NCBI RefSeq assembly: GCF_016462545.1
Contig: NZ_JAEMTA010000006.1
Location: 104,477 to 168,476, forward strand
Origin: Mycolicibacterium sp.
Lineage (GTDB): Bacteria > Actinomycetota > Actinomycetes > Mycobacteriales > Mycobacteriaceae
Direction: 5' to 3'
DNA: 64,000 nt
In this document: one piece after another, positions 44,222 through 53,476 of the stretch
How positions within the stretch are numbered: the first letter of the stretch is position 1
Layout of the letters: each line of letters starts with the position of its first letter
Made by a program: the position numbers and the translations under genes
The notes under the pieces: model-generated
What the model was told of the DNA's origin: nothing
Seen by the model: the letters and a program-made list of their open reading frames with translations, nothing else
The model's database searches: none

Positions 44222-45795
44222 TGCATCCCGACTACCCCGGCACGTGGGGTGTTCTGCCCGATGTCCTGGATCGCGCCTGCACCTACTACGCCGATCAGGT
44301 CGCGATCGTGGAGGGGTGGGGCGACGAGCGCTCCCTGACCTACCGCGAGATGAATCAGCTGCGCAACCGTATTGCCAACGGGCTGTTGGCCATCGGTCTC
44401 CAGAAGGGTGACAGGGTCGGCCTCCTGATGCCCAACTGCCTCGAGTTCATCCCGATCCAGCACGCCATTTGGGCGGCAGGCGCGGTGTTGGTGCAGATGC
44501 CGACCCGCGCCGCCGCGGACGGCTTCCGGTCCAACCTGGCACAGACCGACGCCACGACGCTGATCTATCACACCAAGTTCGAGACCGACGTGGCCGCGAT
44601 CCGCGACCAGCTGCCGAAGCTGCGGACGCTGATTCGGGTCGGTGATACCGACGGCCATCTCGTCACCGCCGAGGACTTCACCGAACTGGTTGCCGCACAG
44701 GCCGACACCCGTCCGGCCGTCGCAATCGACGAGCACGACGTGGCCTACGTCCTGTTCACCTCGGGCAGCACCGGCGAACCCAAGGGCGTCGTCAACTCCC
44801 ACTTCACCTGGAGTCACTACAGCATCTCGGCGGGGTTGGAGATCGGCGACATCCGGTTCGGCGAGGTGTTCGCGCACGGTGCACCGCTGACCCACTTCTC
44901 CCAGATCTTCGTGATGCCGACCTTCGTACGCGGTGGCACCAACGTCATGCTGCCCGGTCTGGACGTCGAGGGCCTGCTCAGCAGCATCGAGCGGCACCAC
45001 GTCACCGCGACCGCGGTGGTGCCGACGATCATCTACCTGCTGCTGGATCATCCGAGGCGCAACGACTTCGATCTGAGCTCCCTGCAGACGATGGTCTACG
45101 CGGGCGCCCCGATCGCACCGGAGCGGCTGTCCGAGGCGCTGGCGGTGCTCGGACCGATCTTCATCCAGACCTACGCGGGCACCGAGCCCGGATACATCTC
45201 CTGTCTTCGCAAGCACGAACACCTCGTCGACCGACTCGCGACGGCAGGCAGGCCGATGTTCGCCGTGAAGGTCAGCATCCAGGACGACGAGGACCGGCCC
45301 CTCCCCGTCGGCCAGACTGGCGAAATCTGTTCGCGCCAGATCGGTCAGATGTTGAGTTACCTTGATCCGCGACGTAATTCGGAGACGCTGCGAGGCGGTT
45401 GGGTGCACACGGGCGACATCGGCTTCCTCGATGCCGACGGGTTCCTGTCCATCGTCGACAGGAAGAAGGACCTGGTGGTCAGCGGTGGATTCAACGTCTT
45501 CCCGCGCCAGGTCGAAGACGTGCTGGCGACCCATCCAGCCGTGGCGCACACCGCGGTGATCGGTGTGCCGCACGAGAAGTGGGGCGAGGCAGTGCTCGCC
45601 GTCGTGGTGACCCGTTCCGACGAACGGGTGTCCGAACGAGAACTCATCGACCACGTCAAGGCGGCGCTCGGCAGCGTGGCGGCACCGAAGTCGGTGGTGT
45701 TCACCGATGCCCTGCCGTTGAACCCGGCGGGCAAGGTCGACAAGAAGGCAATCCGTGAACCGTACTGGCGCGACCGCGCGCGTCAAGTCGGTTAG
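44221..45795 (+). CDS. AMP-dependent acyl-CoA ligase (FadD-like), 524 aa
   Basis: ANL-superfamily ligase: VLFTSGSTGEPKGVVNSH, QTYAGTEPGYISC, GWVHTGDIGFLDADGFLSIV, VSGGFNVFPRQVEDVL, and C-terminal Lys in NPAGKVDKKAIRE. It activates an organic acid to its CoA thioester. It follows the SnoaL pair without a gap and precedes an aldehyde dehydrogenase, so aldehyde-to-acid-to-CoA conversion is the likely logic. Distinct from the ligase at 17460. Confidence 0.9.
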   Translation: MHPDYPGTWGVLPDVLDRACTYYADQVAIVEGWGDERSLTYREMNQLRNRIANGLLAIGLQKGDRVGLLMPNCLEFIPIQHAIWAAGAVLVQMPTRAAADGFRSNLAQTDATTLIYHTKFETDVAAIRDQLPKLRTLIRVGDTDGHLVTAEDFTELVAAQADTRPAVAIDEHDVAYVLFTSGSTGEPKGVVNSHFTWSHYSISAGLEIGDIRFGEVFAHGAPLTHFSQIFVMPTFVRGGTNVMLPGLDVEGLLSSIERHHVTATAVVPTIIYLLLDHPRRNDFDLSSLQTMVYAGAPIAPERLSEALAVLGPIFIQTYAGTEPGYISCLRKHEHLVDRLATAGRPMFAVKVSIQDDEDRPLPVGQTGEICSRQIGQMLSYLDPRRNSETLRGGWVHTGDIGFLDADGFLSIVDRKKDLVVSGGFNVFPRQVEDVLATHPAVAHTAVIGVPHEKWGEAVLAVVVTRSDERVSERELIDHVKAALGSVAAPKSVVFTDALPLNPAGKVDKKAIREPYWRDRARQVG

Positions 45796-45818
45796 ACGAT
45801 CAACCAGAGGAGAACGAC

Positions 45819-47321
45819 ATGACCAATCACTACTCCATGTTCATCGACGGCAAGTCGATCGACACCGACGACGTCTACGAGATCCGCAGTCCCGCAACCG
45901 AAGAGCTGGTCGCGACCGTGGCGAAGGGCACTGTCGAGCACGTGGACGCGGCGGTCGCCGCAGCCAAGGGCGCCTTCGAGGAGGGCGTGTGGCGCCGCAC
46001 CCCGCCCGCCGAACGGGCCGCCCTCATCAACACCGTCGCGGAACGGCTCGCCGCCCGCGGTGACGAATTGGCGGCGTTGCAGACCCGGGAGAACGGCGCC
46101 ACCATCCGCATCACCGGCGCACTGCACGTAGGGCTGTCGGTCGCCCAACTGCAGTACCTGGCGGCCATCGCGCAGACCTACGAGTGGGAAACACCGGGTC
46201 CGGCAATCGAACCCGTTCCCGCCGACGGCATCGTGGTTCGCGAGCCCATCGGCGTGGTCGCGGCGATCGTGCCGTGGAACATCCCCCTGTTGACGACCGT
46301 GTGGAAGATCGGGCCCGCGTTGGTCGCGGGCAACTCGGTGGTGCTCAAGCCCGACGAGCACGCCCCGCTGCTGCCCCTGGAGCTCGCGCGCGAGTTTGAT
46401 GCCGCCGGCCTGCCGCCTGGGGTGCTCAACGTGGTCACCGGCGACGGTGAACCCGTCGGCGCCCATCTGTCCGGTCACCCCGACGTCCGCAAGGTCGCCT
46501 TCACGGGATCGACCGCGGTGGGCAAGTCCATTCTGCGCCAGTCGGCCGACTCGATCCGACGCGTCACGCTGGAACTCGGCGGCAAGGGCGCCAACATCGT
46601 CCTCGACGACGCCGACCTCGACTTGGCGGTCGACGGTGCACTCTTCGCCTGCATGGCCAACAACGGTGAGGCGTGCGAAGCGGGCACCAGACTGCTGATT
46701 CCGGCAACCCGTCGCGACGAGATCGTCGCCAAGTTGGTGGAGCGGGCCTCGACGCTGCGACTGGGCGACCCGCTGGAGCCGACGACACATGTCGGGCCGA
46801 TCATCTCTGCGCACCAGCGGGATCGGATTCTGGACTACTTCCGCATCGCCGCCGAGGAAGGCGCGACGGCCGCCGTGGGCGGTGGCTCGCCCTCGGGTCA
46901 AGGGTTCGAGAAGGGCTTCTGGATCGAGCCGACGATCTTCGTCGACGTCACCAACGACATGCGGGTGGCTCGCGAGGAAGTGTTCGGGCCCGTCCTGGTC
47001 GTCCTGACCTACGACTCGGTCGACGAGGCGGTCGCGATCGCCAACGACACCGTGTACGGCCTGTCCGCGGGGGTATGGGGCGGCGAGGCACGGGCCGTCG
47101 AGGTCGCGCGCAGGCTCGATGCGGGGATGGTGTGGGTCAACAACTGGCACGTCATTCACCCGGCCTATCCGTTCGGCGGATTCAAGCAGAGCGGCCTCGG
47201 CCGGGAGGGCGGACCCGACGCCATCGACGAGTACGTCGAGGAGAAGTTCATCTCGATCGACCGTTCCGGAGGTATCGAGAACAAGGCGTTCGCCCTGGTG
47301 ATCGACCCGGCGGGCGCCTGA
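45819..47321 (+). CDS. aldehyde dehydrogenase, 500 aa
   Basis: ALDH superfamily: VVAAIVPWNIPLLTTVWKIG, FTGSTAVGKSILRQ (cofactor), LELGGKGANIVLDDADL (Glu), NNGEACEAGTRLLIP (catalytic Cys) and PYPFGGFKQSG-like end. AGAGGAG lies about seven bases before the ATG. Second ALDH in the window, in the operon with the ligase and SnoaL proteins, so probably dedicated to a different aldehyde than the enzyme at 12211. Confidence 0.92.
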   Translation: MTNHYSMFIDGKSIDTDDVYEIRSPATEELVATVAKGTVEHVDAAVAAAKGAFEEGVWRRTPPAERAALINTVAERLAARGDELAALQTRENGATIRITGALHVGLSVAQLQYLAAIAQTYEWETPGPAIEPVPADGIVVREPIGVVAAIVPWNIPLLTTVWKIGPALVAGNSVVLKPDEHAPLLPLELAREFDAAGLPPGVLNVVTGDGEPVGAHLSGHPDVRKVAFTGSTAVGKSILRQSADSIRRVTLELGGKGANIVLDDADLDLAVDGALFACMANNGEACEAGTRLLIPATRRDEIVAKLVERASTLRLGDPLEPTTHVGPIISAHQRDRILDYFRIAAEEGATAAVGGGSPSGQGFEKGFWIEPTIFVDVTNDMRVAREEVFGPVLVVLTYDSVDEAVAIANDTVYGLSAGVWGGEARAVEVARRLDAGMVWVNNWHVIHPAYPFGGFKQSGLGREGGPDAIDEYVEEKFISIDRSGGIENKAFALVIDPAGA

Positions 47322-47337
47322 CCAAGGGTGCTTGACC

Positions 47338-47359
47338 GCCCGACTCCTCGGAGGCGGGC
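47338..47359. terminator. hairpin after aldehyde dehydrogenase
   Basis: GCCCG-A-CTCC / GGAG-G-CGGGC around a 2-base loop, 16 bp after the stop. No T-run follows, so this is a weak terminator candidate or a processing/stability hairpin before the next gene. Confidence 0.35.
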
Positions 47360-47397
47360 ATGTAGCGACCACCACATGACGTTGCGAGAGAAGTCCG

Positions 47398-47880
47398 ATG
47401 ACACTGACCACATCCTCGAGGGGCACCATGGCCGACTTCGACATCACTCCGGGAGGCCCCCTGCGGGTCGGCATCGACCTCGGTGACGACGTGTGGTTGG
47501 ACTCTCCTGGCGCCATCGTTCGCGTGCGCGCTGTCGACCTCCGCGATCTCTCCCAGCAGGCCGCCACGATCCGTGCCGAGCAACCCGGTGTCGCCGTCCT
47601 CGCCGACATCGACGTCATGATCGCCCACGACGCGCACGCGGCACGCGAAGCGATGGATGCGGTGTCCGGGGAAGGGAACGCCGGCACACTGCTCTACGTC
47701 GGTACCTCGGTGGGCCTGGCCGGACTGATCGCCGACATCCATGCGCTCGGGCTGGCCGACGGGGCCGTGTTGAAGCCCTTGGCAATTGGCACCGTACTAC
47801 CCCTCATTCACGACGAGTTGTTGCCCGCGCTGTACACCATGGGTGCCATGTCCGCGGCCCGCGAGCCACGACCCGCATGA
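47398..47880 (+). CDS. short protein resembling the C-terminal part of an LLM monooxygenase, 160 aa
   Basis: Not clearly assigned. The second half ([39 protein letters not shown]) and the [20 protein letters not shown] region resemble the last strands of DszA/NtaA-type luciferase-like monooxygenases, but the barrel's N-terminal part is missing. It overlaps the flavin reductase by four bases, a pairing normal for a full-length two-component monooxygenase. Start may be ATG 47398 or ATG 47428 (GAGGGG upstream). Either a remnant or a repurposed subunit. Confidence 0.55.
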   Translation: MTLTTSSRGTMADFDITPGGPLRVGIDLGDDVWLDSPGAIVRVRAVDLRDLSQQAATIRAEQPGVAVLADIDVMIAHDAHAAREAMDAVSGEGNAGTLLYVGTSVGLAGLIADIHALGLADGAVLKPLAIGTVLPLIHDELLPALYTMGAMSAAREPRPA

Positions 47881-48401
47881 GCACCGTGAGCTACGAGGAG
47901 TACCGCGCCGCCCTGCGACGTCATCCCGCCGGGGTCGCGGTCATCACCTTGATGTCGTCGTCCGGCCCGGTCGGTTTCACCGCGACGTCATTCGCCTCGC
48001 TGTCGTTGGACCCACCGTTGGTGTGCTTCAACATCACTCATACGTCGTCGAGCATCGCCGCGCTGCGGGAGGCGACCTCCATGGTGGTTCACCTGCTCGG
48101 CGAAGACCAGCTGGACGTGGCTCAGAGGTTCTCGCGCAGTGCCGAGCACAGGTTTGCCGACGAGACGCTCTGGACAACTCTGGACACCGGCGAACCCGTG
48201 GTGGCCGGAACGCCAACCTGGCTGCGAACCACGGTGCAGCAGCTGATTCCGGCGGGCGATTCGACGCTGGTGATCGCACACGTCGCCGACATCCACCGAG
48301 ACGACAGCGTGGGCACGCCTGCACCGCTGCTCTATCACGACGGCATCTACCGCCAGTTCAGCCGTCGCGCAACGCCCATGCGATCGCCTGCGCGCGGTTG
48401 A
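47877..48401 (+). CDS. flavin reductase-like FMN-binding split-barrel protein, 174 aa
   Basis: Split-barrel flavin reductase domain: [40 protein letters not shown], and C-terminal VADIHRDD...[12 protein letters not shown]. Such proteins supply reduced FMN or FAD to a two-component monooxygenase with NAD(P)H. The obvious partner is the LLM-like fragment just upstream or another LLM protein in the window. Its 3' end overlaps the convergent LuxR gene by 44 bp. Confidence 0.85.
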   Translation: MSTVSYEEYRAALRRHPAGVAVITLMSSSGPVGFTATSFASLSLDPPLVCFNITHTSSSIAALREATSMVVHLLGEDQLDVAQRFSRSAEHRFADETLWTTLDTGEPVVAGTPTWLRTTVQQLIPAGDSTLVIAHVADIHRDDSVGTPAPLLYHDGIYRQFSRRATPMRSPARG

Positions 48402-49548
48402 CCGCGCCGTACTTGCGCAGGATGTGCTTGACGTGCGATTTCACCGTTCCCTCGGTGATGACGAGTTTGTCGGCGATCGCGTTGTTGCTCGCGCCCGTGA
48501 CCATCAGGTCGAATACCTCGGTCTCCCGCTCGGTCAGCTCGACGTGGCCGGTCCCGGGACCGCCCGACACCGCGGTCCCCGGGTCGGCACCGCCATCGGC
48601 TCCCGACCTGGCCGCCTCCGCACCCGCTTCGCAGAGGTCGTCGATCCTGTCGACCGCCCCGAAGAACAGGTCCCGCACGCTGTCCCGCTGGGTGTGCAGA
48701 CGTTCGAGCAACACCATCCGCTCGTAGATGTGACTGAAGCCATCGGCGAAGGCCCACAACACATCCCGGTCTGACTTGTCGACCCGCCTCGACAGCGGGT
48801 GGTGGTCGGTGTGCAGGAAGCCGATGACGTCGTCACCGTGCACGAGTGGTGCCACCACGTAGGAACGCGACTGACCCGCGGCCACGATCAGGGGGCGGTA
48901 CACGGGCGCGTTCGACGTGTCGTAGACGAGCGACGGCCTGCGACGCGAGAGCATCTCGGCTTCCGGCGCCGTGTCGACCAACGGCACGGTCTTGTTGATC
49001 CAGTCGCCGAACCACGAATCGGCGGACGTGCCCTGATCGCGGTTGTGCAGGATGAGCGGTTTCCAGCCGTGGCTCTCCACCCTGGACACCACTGCGCGGT
49101 GAAAGCCGCACCGCAGCACCAGTTCTTCGCCGGCACTCTCCATCAGCGACGCCGAACTGGGCATCCCCCTCAACCTGCTCAGCCCGGTCGCGCAATCGGC
49201 GAGGCGCTGTCCCCGCATGGCGGTCTCGAACAGATACCAGTCCATGGCGAGCTGTTGCAGGGTGAGGATCAAATCGCAGAGCGCGCGGGCACCTTCTGCG
49301 TCACCGCCGCTCGTTCGCCGCAGGCGGTCGATGCACGCGTGGGTCAGTACCGAGATCACCTCGGCCGAGCGCGACGGTGCGTCGCACTCGACCTCGGGGA
49401 GCACGATCCCGCTGCCGAGCATCGCGCCCGTCTGGTCCCGCAGGCTGTGCAGTCGCTGCACCAATTCGGCTTCACCGGACCACCATTCGACCTTCGGTCG
49501 CGCCCCGGCGATCGTCCTTGCGCTCTCGCTGGCCATCGAGACGCTCAT
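48358..49548 (-). CDS. GAF-LuxR transcriptional regulator, 396 aa
   Basis: N-terminal helices, GAF-like domain with [18 protein letters not shown] and [20 protein letters not shown], and LuxR HTH with [20 protein letters not shown] and [20 protein letters not shown]. The ATG at 49548 overlaps the stop of the upstream LuxR gene (ATGA), making a coupled pair like those at 22856 and 30290. Convergent with the flavin reductase gene, with 44 bp of overlapping coding ends. Confidence 0.87.
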   Translation of the reverse strand: MSVSMASESARTIAGARPKVEWWSGEAELVQRLHSLRDQTGAMLGSGIVLPEVECDAPSRSAEVISVLTHACIDRLRRTSGGDAEGARALCDLILTLQQLAMDWYLFETAMRGQRLADCATGLSRLRGMPSSASLMESAGEELVLRCGFHRAVVSRVESHGWKPLILHNRDQGTSADSWFGDWINKTVPLVDTAPEAEMLSRRRPSLVYDTSNAPVYRPLIVAAGQSRSYVVAPLVHGDDVIGFLHTDHHPLSRRVDKSDRDVLWAFADGFSHIYERMVLLERLHTQRDSVRDLFFGAVDRIDDLCEAGAEAARSGADGGADPGTAVSGGPGTGHVELTERETEVFDLMVTGASNNAIADKLVITEGTVKSHVKHILRKYGAVNRAQAIAWALRDG

Positions 49549-50510
49549 CAGGGACGCCGTTCGTGCACGCGGGTCTCCCGCAGGTAGAAGGCGATCGCCG
49601 CGGCCCGGTTGCCTGCGCCGAGCTTGTGCAGGATGTGCTTGACGTGGGACTTGACGGTGCTCTCCGCAACGGTCAGCCGATCCGCCAGTTGCGCATTCGT
49701 CGCACCGCTGGCCAACAGGGCCAGGACCTCTCGCTCGCGAACCGTCAGGCGGGACAGCCGTCCGGCGTCGCGCGGCTCGTCGAGGCGTGCGTGACTCCTG
49801 CCTCCCGGCTCGCGAAGCCCAGCGGTCGTGCGCACCGTCACGCCGATCTCCGGAGCCGGACCGCCACCGATGTCCTGCAGCGAGCGCATGGCGGCCTCGC
49901 ACACCTCGGCGACCTGTCGGCGCTGCAAGTCGGCACGCTCGACGAGACCCGCGCGCTCGTACATCAGACCCACCCCGTCGGCGAACAGTCGCAGCAGATC
50001 GCGGTCAACGGCGGTCAGCGTCCTTGCCGACTTCGTCGTGTCCGCGTGCAGAAGTCCGATCACCGCCGACGACGCGACCACCGGTGCCACCACGTACTCG
50101 GACGTGCCGGTGCGCTCGACCAGTTGGCGGAACGTGCGCGGTTCGTGCTGGGCGTCCTGCACCAGTGCGGGCAACCGGCGGCGGACGACTTCCGCCTCGA
50201 CCAGCGGTGAGGCGAGCGGGATGTCGAGATCTTCGACGGGACCGCTTGGCCCGCCGTCGATCTCGCGGATCGCACCGTCGACTCCGTCGAATCCGTAGAG
50301 GGCCTGCGGCAGCCAGGTCGAGCCCCGGACCCGTGACCACAGCACCCGGTCGAAGATTCCGGTGGCGCACAACTCAATGGGTGCCAGGTCGAGGACGGCG
50401 GCGGGGATCGTCTCGGCCCTGACCCGCTCGAGCGCCTCCAGCATGGCATTCAGATGAATCCCCATCCGGTCGCCGGACTCCTGCGCGCTGCGCATGCGGA
50501 CGTCGCTCAT
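49548..50510 (-). CDS. GAF-LuxR transcriptional regulator, 320 aa (start uncertain)
   Basis: GAF-like domain with LVEAEVVRRRLPALVQDAQH and TSEYVVAPVVASSAVIGLLH, and HTH with LTVREREVLALLASGATNAQ and [23 protein letters not shown] 50510 has no ribosome site. The same frame stays open upstream to a stop at 50591 and reads like real protein (SPDTFGFAELADQFAEM). The only ribosome-binding match, AAGGAG at 50586-50581, is six bases before an in-frame ATC at 50574. A rare ATC start would add about 21 residues. Divergent from the operon at 50794. Confidence 0.83.
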   Translation of the reverse strand: MSDVRMRSAQESGDRMGIHLNAMLEALERVRAETIPAAVLDLAPIELCATGIFDRVLWSRVRGSTWLPQALYGFDGVDGAIREIDGGPSGPVEDLDIPLASPLVEAEVVRRRLPALVQDAQHEPRTFRQLVERTGTSEYVVAPVVASSAVIGLLHADTTKSARTLTAVDRDLLRLFADGVGLMYERAGLVERADLQRRQVAEVCEAAMRSLQDIGGGPAPEIGVTVRTTAGLREPGGRSHARLDEPRDAGRLSRLTVREREVLALLASGATNAQLADRLTVAESTVKSHVKHILHKLGAGNRAAAIAFYLRETRVHERRP

Positions 50511-50722
50511 CTCGGCGAACTGATCCGCGAGTTCAGCGAACCCGAAGGTGTCGGGCGATAGACCGGTACTGATGGGACGCTCCTTCGCCTACGCGGCCCT
50601 GATGCGGGCGACGATTTACTAATTGATACATCATTGGTGACGTGCATCACTTTGTCAATCGTCGCCGTAGGGCCTTTAACTAGCGACGACACGCCAATGA
50701 GGCGATGCCTGCGCACTCGATG

Positions 50723-50765
50723 TTGACAGCAAGCCGTCAATGTTAGTTATTATCAATTCACTAAC
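50723..50765 (+). promoter_or_regulatory. promoter and operator of the 50.8 kb operon
   Basis: TTGACA (50723-50728) and TATTAT (50748-50753) form a plausible though widely spaced promoter. An inverted repeat GTTAGT (50742-50747) ... ACTAAC (50760-50765) covers the -10 box. The 18-mer at 50745-50762 agrees at 12 of 18 positions with the TetR-linked element at 51818. A weaker related site (50622-50639) lies near the divergent LuxR start. Confidence 0.5.
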
Positions 50766-50793
50766 TCGAGTCCCTGACCCAAGAGGTGGACGA

Positions 50794-51714
50794 TTGTCGC
50801 GCACGCTCCCGTGGTCGCACCGGCTCGCCCTGCCCGCCATCGCCGCGCCGATGACCGCAGTCTCCGGTCTCGAGTTGACGATCGCGGCATGTCGCAGTGG
50901 GGTCATCGGTGCGTTTCCCACCCACAACGCGCCGGACTCGGAGGCGCTCGACGGCTGGCTCGGACAGTTGGGCCGTGCGCTGACCACCGACGAGGCCCCG
51001 TTCGCCGCCAACCTCGTGGTGCATCGCAGCAACGACCGTCGGACCTCTGACCTGGACTGCCTGGTGCGCCACGGGGTCGAGCTCGTCATCACCAGCGTGG
51101 GCTCGCCCGCTCCGGTGATCGAGACTCTGCACGCGATCGGCACGCACGTGTACGCCGACGTCGCGAGTCTCGACCACGCCTGGCGCGCCATGGACGCCGG
51201 CGCCGACGGTCTGGTGCTCCTGACGGCGGGCGCAGGTGGGCAAACCGGATGGGCCAACCCGTTCGCCTTCGTCCGTGCGATCCGGGAGCGCTACGACGGG
51301 CCAGTGGTCCTCGCGGGCGGGATCAGCGACGGCTGCGCGGTCTACGCGGCCGAAGTGCTCGGCGCCGACCTGGCCTACCTCGGTACCCGCTTCATCGCCA
51401 CACACGAGAGCGCCGCACCGGATGACTACCGTCGCGCGGTGGTCGCGTCCACGCTCGACGACGTTCGGCTCTCGAGTCGGATCGGCGGAATCCCCGCGAG
51501 CCTGCTGGCGTCCTGGCTGGACGGCAGCAGCGAAGGGGAACCCCAGTCGACCGGCTTCGCACAGGACCGACTACTGGCCAACCAGACGGCCTGGAGTGCA
51601 GGGCACAGCGTGTCGGGCATCCACGAGATCGCCTCGGTGGGTGCGGTGGTCTCGACCTTGGCCGACGACTACCGGCGCGCCCGTAGCTGCCACGGGAAAG
51701 TGATCAACGATTAG
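50794..51714 (+). CDS. nitronate monooxygenase/2-nitropropane dioxygenase-like protein, 306 aa
   Basis: FMN-dependent TIM barrel of the NPD/enoyl-reductase-like family: LALPAIAAPMTAVSGLELTI, VVLLTAGAGGQTGWANPFAF, VLAGGISDGCAVYAAEVLGA and DLAYLGTRFIATHES. The TTG at 50794 is chosen because AGAGGTGG lies just upstream; the earlier in-frame ATG at 50740 is inside the promoter and operator. Many family members beside acyl-CoA genes are not nitronate enzymes, so the substrate remains open. First gene before the carboxylase operon. Confidence 0.8.
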   Translation: MSRTLPWSHRLALPAIAAPMTAVSGLELTIAACRSGVIGAFPTHNAPDSEALDGWLGQLGRALTTDEAPFAANLVVHRSNDRRTSDLDCLVRHGVELVITSVGSPAPVIETLHAIGTHVYADVASLDHAWRAMDAGADGLVLLTAGAGGQTGWANPFAFVRAIRERYDGPVVLAGGISDGCAVYAAEVLGADLAYLGTRFIATHESAAPDDYRRAVVASTLDDVRLSSRIGGIPASLLASWLDGSSEGEPQSTGFAQDRLLANQTAWSAGHSVSGIHEIASVGAVVSTLADDYRRARSCHGKVIND

Positions 51715-51817
51715 CTTGCGACCTCTTCGGCGGATGTCCGTGCCCCATTGGGATCCTCCATCTCACCAGTTGGAGATGTTCCTCGGTCTACCCCTTCCCA
51801 TACGGCCACGGACATTT

Positions 51818-51835
51818 AGTGTTTCATCATTCACT
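51818..51835. promoter_or_regulatory. putative TetR operator upstream of the carboxylase operon
   Basis: AGTGTTTCATCATTCACT, an imperfect palindrome 31 bp before the carboxyltransferase start. It shares 15 of 18 positions with the site before the TetR gene (38700). A degenerate CCCC-motif half-site (ACCCCTTCCC, 51790-51799) lies just upstream. Confidence 0.55.
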
Positions 51836-51866
51836 CTTCACCTGATCGCGATCCGGAAGGGCACCG

Positions 51867-53465
51867 ATGCCAGTCCTCACCTCTGACGTCGATACCGCAT
51901 CCGCCACCTATCTGGGCAACCGCGAGGTACAGACGGCCGCAGTGGCCGCGCTCAACGACCAGCTCGACCTCGTCGCGGCAGGCGGTGGTGAGCGCTACGT
52001 CCTGAGGCACCATCAACGCGGCAAGCTCCTGGCGCGGGAGCGCGTCGAGCTGCTCATCGACCGCGACGCCCCCTTCATGGAGCTGTCGGCGCTGGCCGCG
52101 TGGGGCACCCGCTTCAACGTGGGTGCGGCGATCGTCACCGGCGTCGGCGTGGTCTCGGGCATCGAATGCATGATCATCGCGCATGACCCGACGGTGCGTG
52201 GCGGCACGATGAACCCGTACACACTCCGAAAGAATCTGCGCGCGTTGGAGATCGCGCGCGTCAACCGCCTGCCGGTCGTGTACCTCGTCGAGTCAGGGGG
52301 GGCCGACCTGCCCACCCAGTCGGACCTCTTCGTCGACGCAGGCCGGATCTTTCAGAACCTCACGGAGCTGTCCGCGATGGGTATTCCGACCGTCTCCCTG
52401 GTGTTCGGCAACTCCACCGCGGGCGGTGCCTACGTACCGGGAATGTGTGACTACGCCGTCCTCGTCGACCAGGCCGCCAAGGTCTTCCTCGGCGGGCCGC
52501 CGCTGGTGAAGATGGCCACCGGCGAGGAATCCGACGACGAATCGCTCGGCGGCGCGGACATGCACACCAGGGTGTCCGGGCTGGGCGACTACTTCGCCGT
52601 GGACGAGGTCGACGCCATCCGCATCGGCCGGGACATCGTCGCGCACCTCAACTGGCGCAAGCTCGGGCCCGGCCCGACGAAGCCCGCCGACGAACCCGCC
52701 TACGACAGCGAGGAACTCCTCGGCATCGCCTCCGGCGACTCGCGGGTGCCGTTCGACCCACGTGACGTCATCGCCCGCGTCGTGGACGGCTCCCGATTTT
52801 CGGAGTACAAACCACGCTGGGGCACCAGCCTGGCCACCGGCTGGGCGACCATCCACGGCTTTCCCGTCGGGATCCTGGCCAACACCCGAGGCGTGCTGTT
52901 CAGCGAAGAAGCCAAGAAGGCAACGGAATTCATTCTTCTGGCCAACCAGACCGACACACCGCTGATCTTCCTGCAGAACGTCACGGGCTTCATGGTGGGC
53001 GCCGAGTACGAGCAGGGCGGCATCATCAAGGACGGCGCCAAGATGATCAACGCCGTCACCAACAGCACCGTCCCCCACATCACCATCAACATGGGTGGCT
53101 CGTTCGGCGCGGGCAACTACGGCATGTCCGGGCGCGCCTACGACCCACGGTTCATGTTCACCTGGGTCAACGCCAAACTCGCGGTGATGGGCGCCGCACA
53201 ACTCGCGGGCGTGATGTCGATCGTCGGAAGGGCAGCCGCGGAATCGGCGGGCCGCGACTTCGACCTCGAAGCCGACGCCAAGAGCACCGCCGCGATCGAA
53301 GATCAGATCGAGCGCGAATCGCATGCGTTCTTCATCTCGGGCAAGGTCTACGACGACGGCGTCATCGACCCCCGTGACACGCGTTCCGTACTCGGAATGT
53401 CCTTGTCCGCAGCACATTCCAATATCGTCGCCGGCCGCCGCGGTTTCGGCGTATTCAGGATGTGA
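51867..53465 (+). CDS. acyl-CoA carboxylase carboxyltransferase (beta) subunit, MCC/GCC type, 532 aa
   Basis: Transfers carboxyl from biotin to the gamma-methyl of a 2-enoyl-CoA or to an acyl-CoA. Typical segments are FGNSTAGGAYVPGMCDYAVL, GGPPLVKMATGEESDDESLG and GGSFGAGNYGMSGRAYDPRF. The GEESDDExLGGADMH block points to the methylcrotonyl-/geranyl-CoA branch rather than propionyl-CoA. The stop overlaps the biotin-carboxylase reading frame. With AtuA-like and acyl-CoA dehydrogenase genes downstream, geranyl-CoA-type chemistry is likely, but MCC activity cannot be excluded. Confidence 0.9.
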   Translation: MPVLTSDVDTASATYLGNREVQTAAVAALNDQLDLVAAGGGERYVLRHHQRGKLLARERVELLIDRDAPFMELSALAAWGTRFNVGAAIVTGVGVVSGIECMIIAHDPTVRGGTMNPYTLRKNLRALEIARVNRLPVVYLVESGGADLPTQSDLFVDAGRIFQNLTELSAMGIPTVSLVFGNSTAGGAYVPGMCDYAVLVDQAAKVFLGGPPLVKMATGEESDDESLGGADMHTRVSGLGDYFAVDEVDAIRIGRDIVAHLNWRKLGPGPTKPADEPAYDSEELLGIASGDSRVPFDPRDVIARVVDGSRFSEYKPRWGTSLATGWATIHGFPVGILANTRGVLFSEEAKKATEFILLANQTDTPLIFLQNVTGFMVGAEYEQGGIIKDGAKMINAVTNSTVPHITINMGGSFGAGNYGMSGRAYDPRFMFTWVNAKLAVMGAAQLAGVMSIVGRAAAESAGRDFDLEADAKSTAAIEDQIERESHAFFISGKVYDDGVIDPRDTRSVLGMSLSAAHSNIVAGRRGFGVFRM

Positions 53466-53476
53466 GGACGTTGGAC

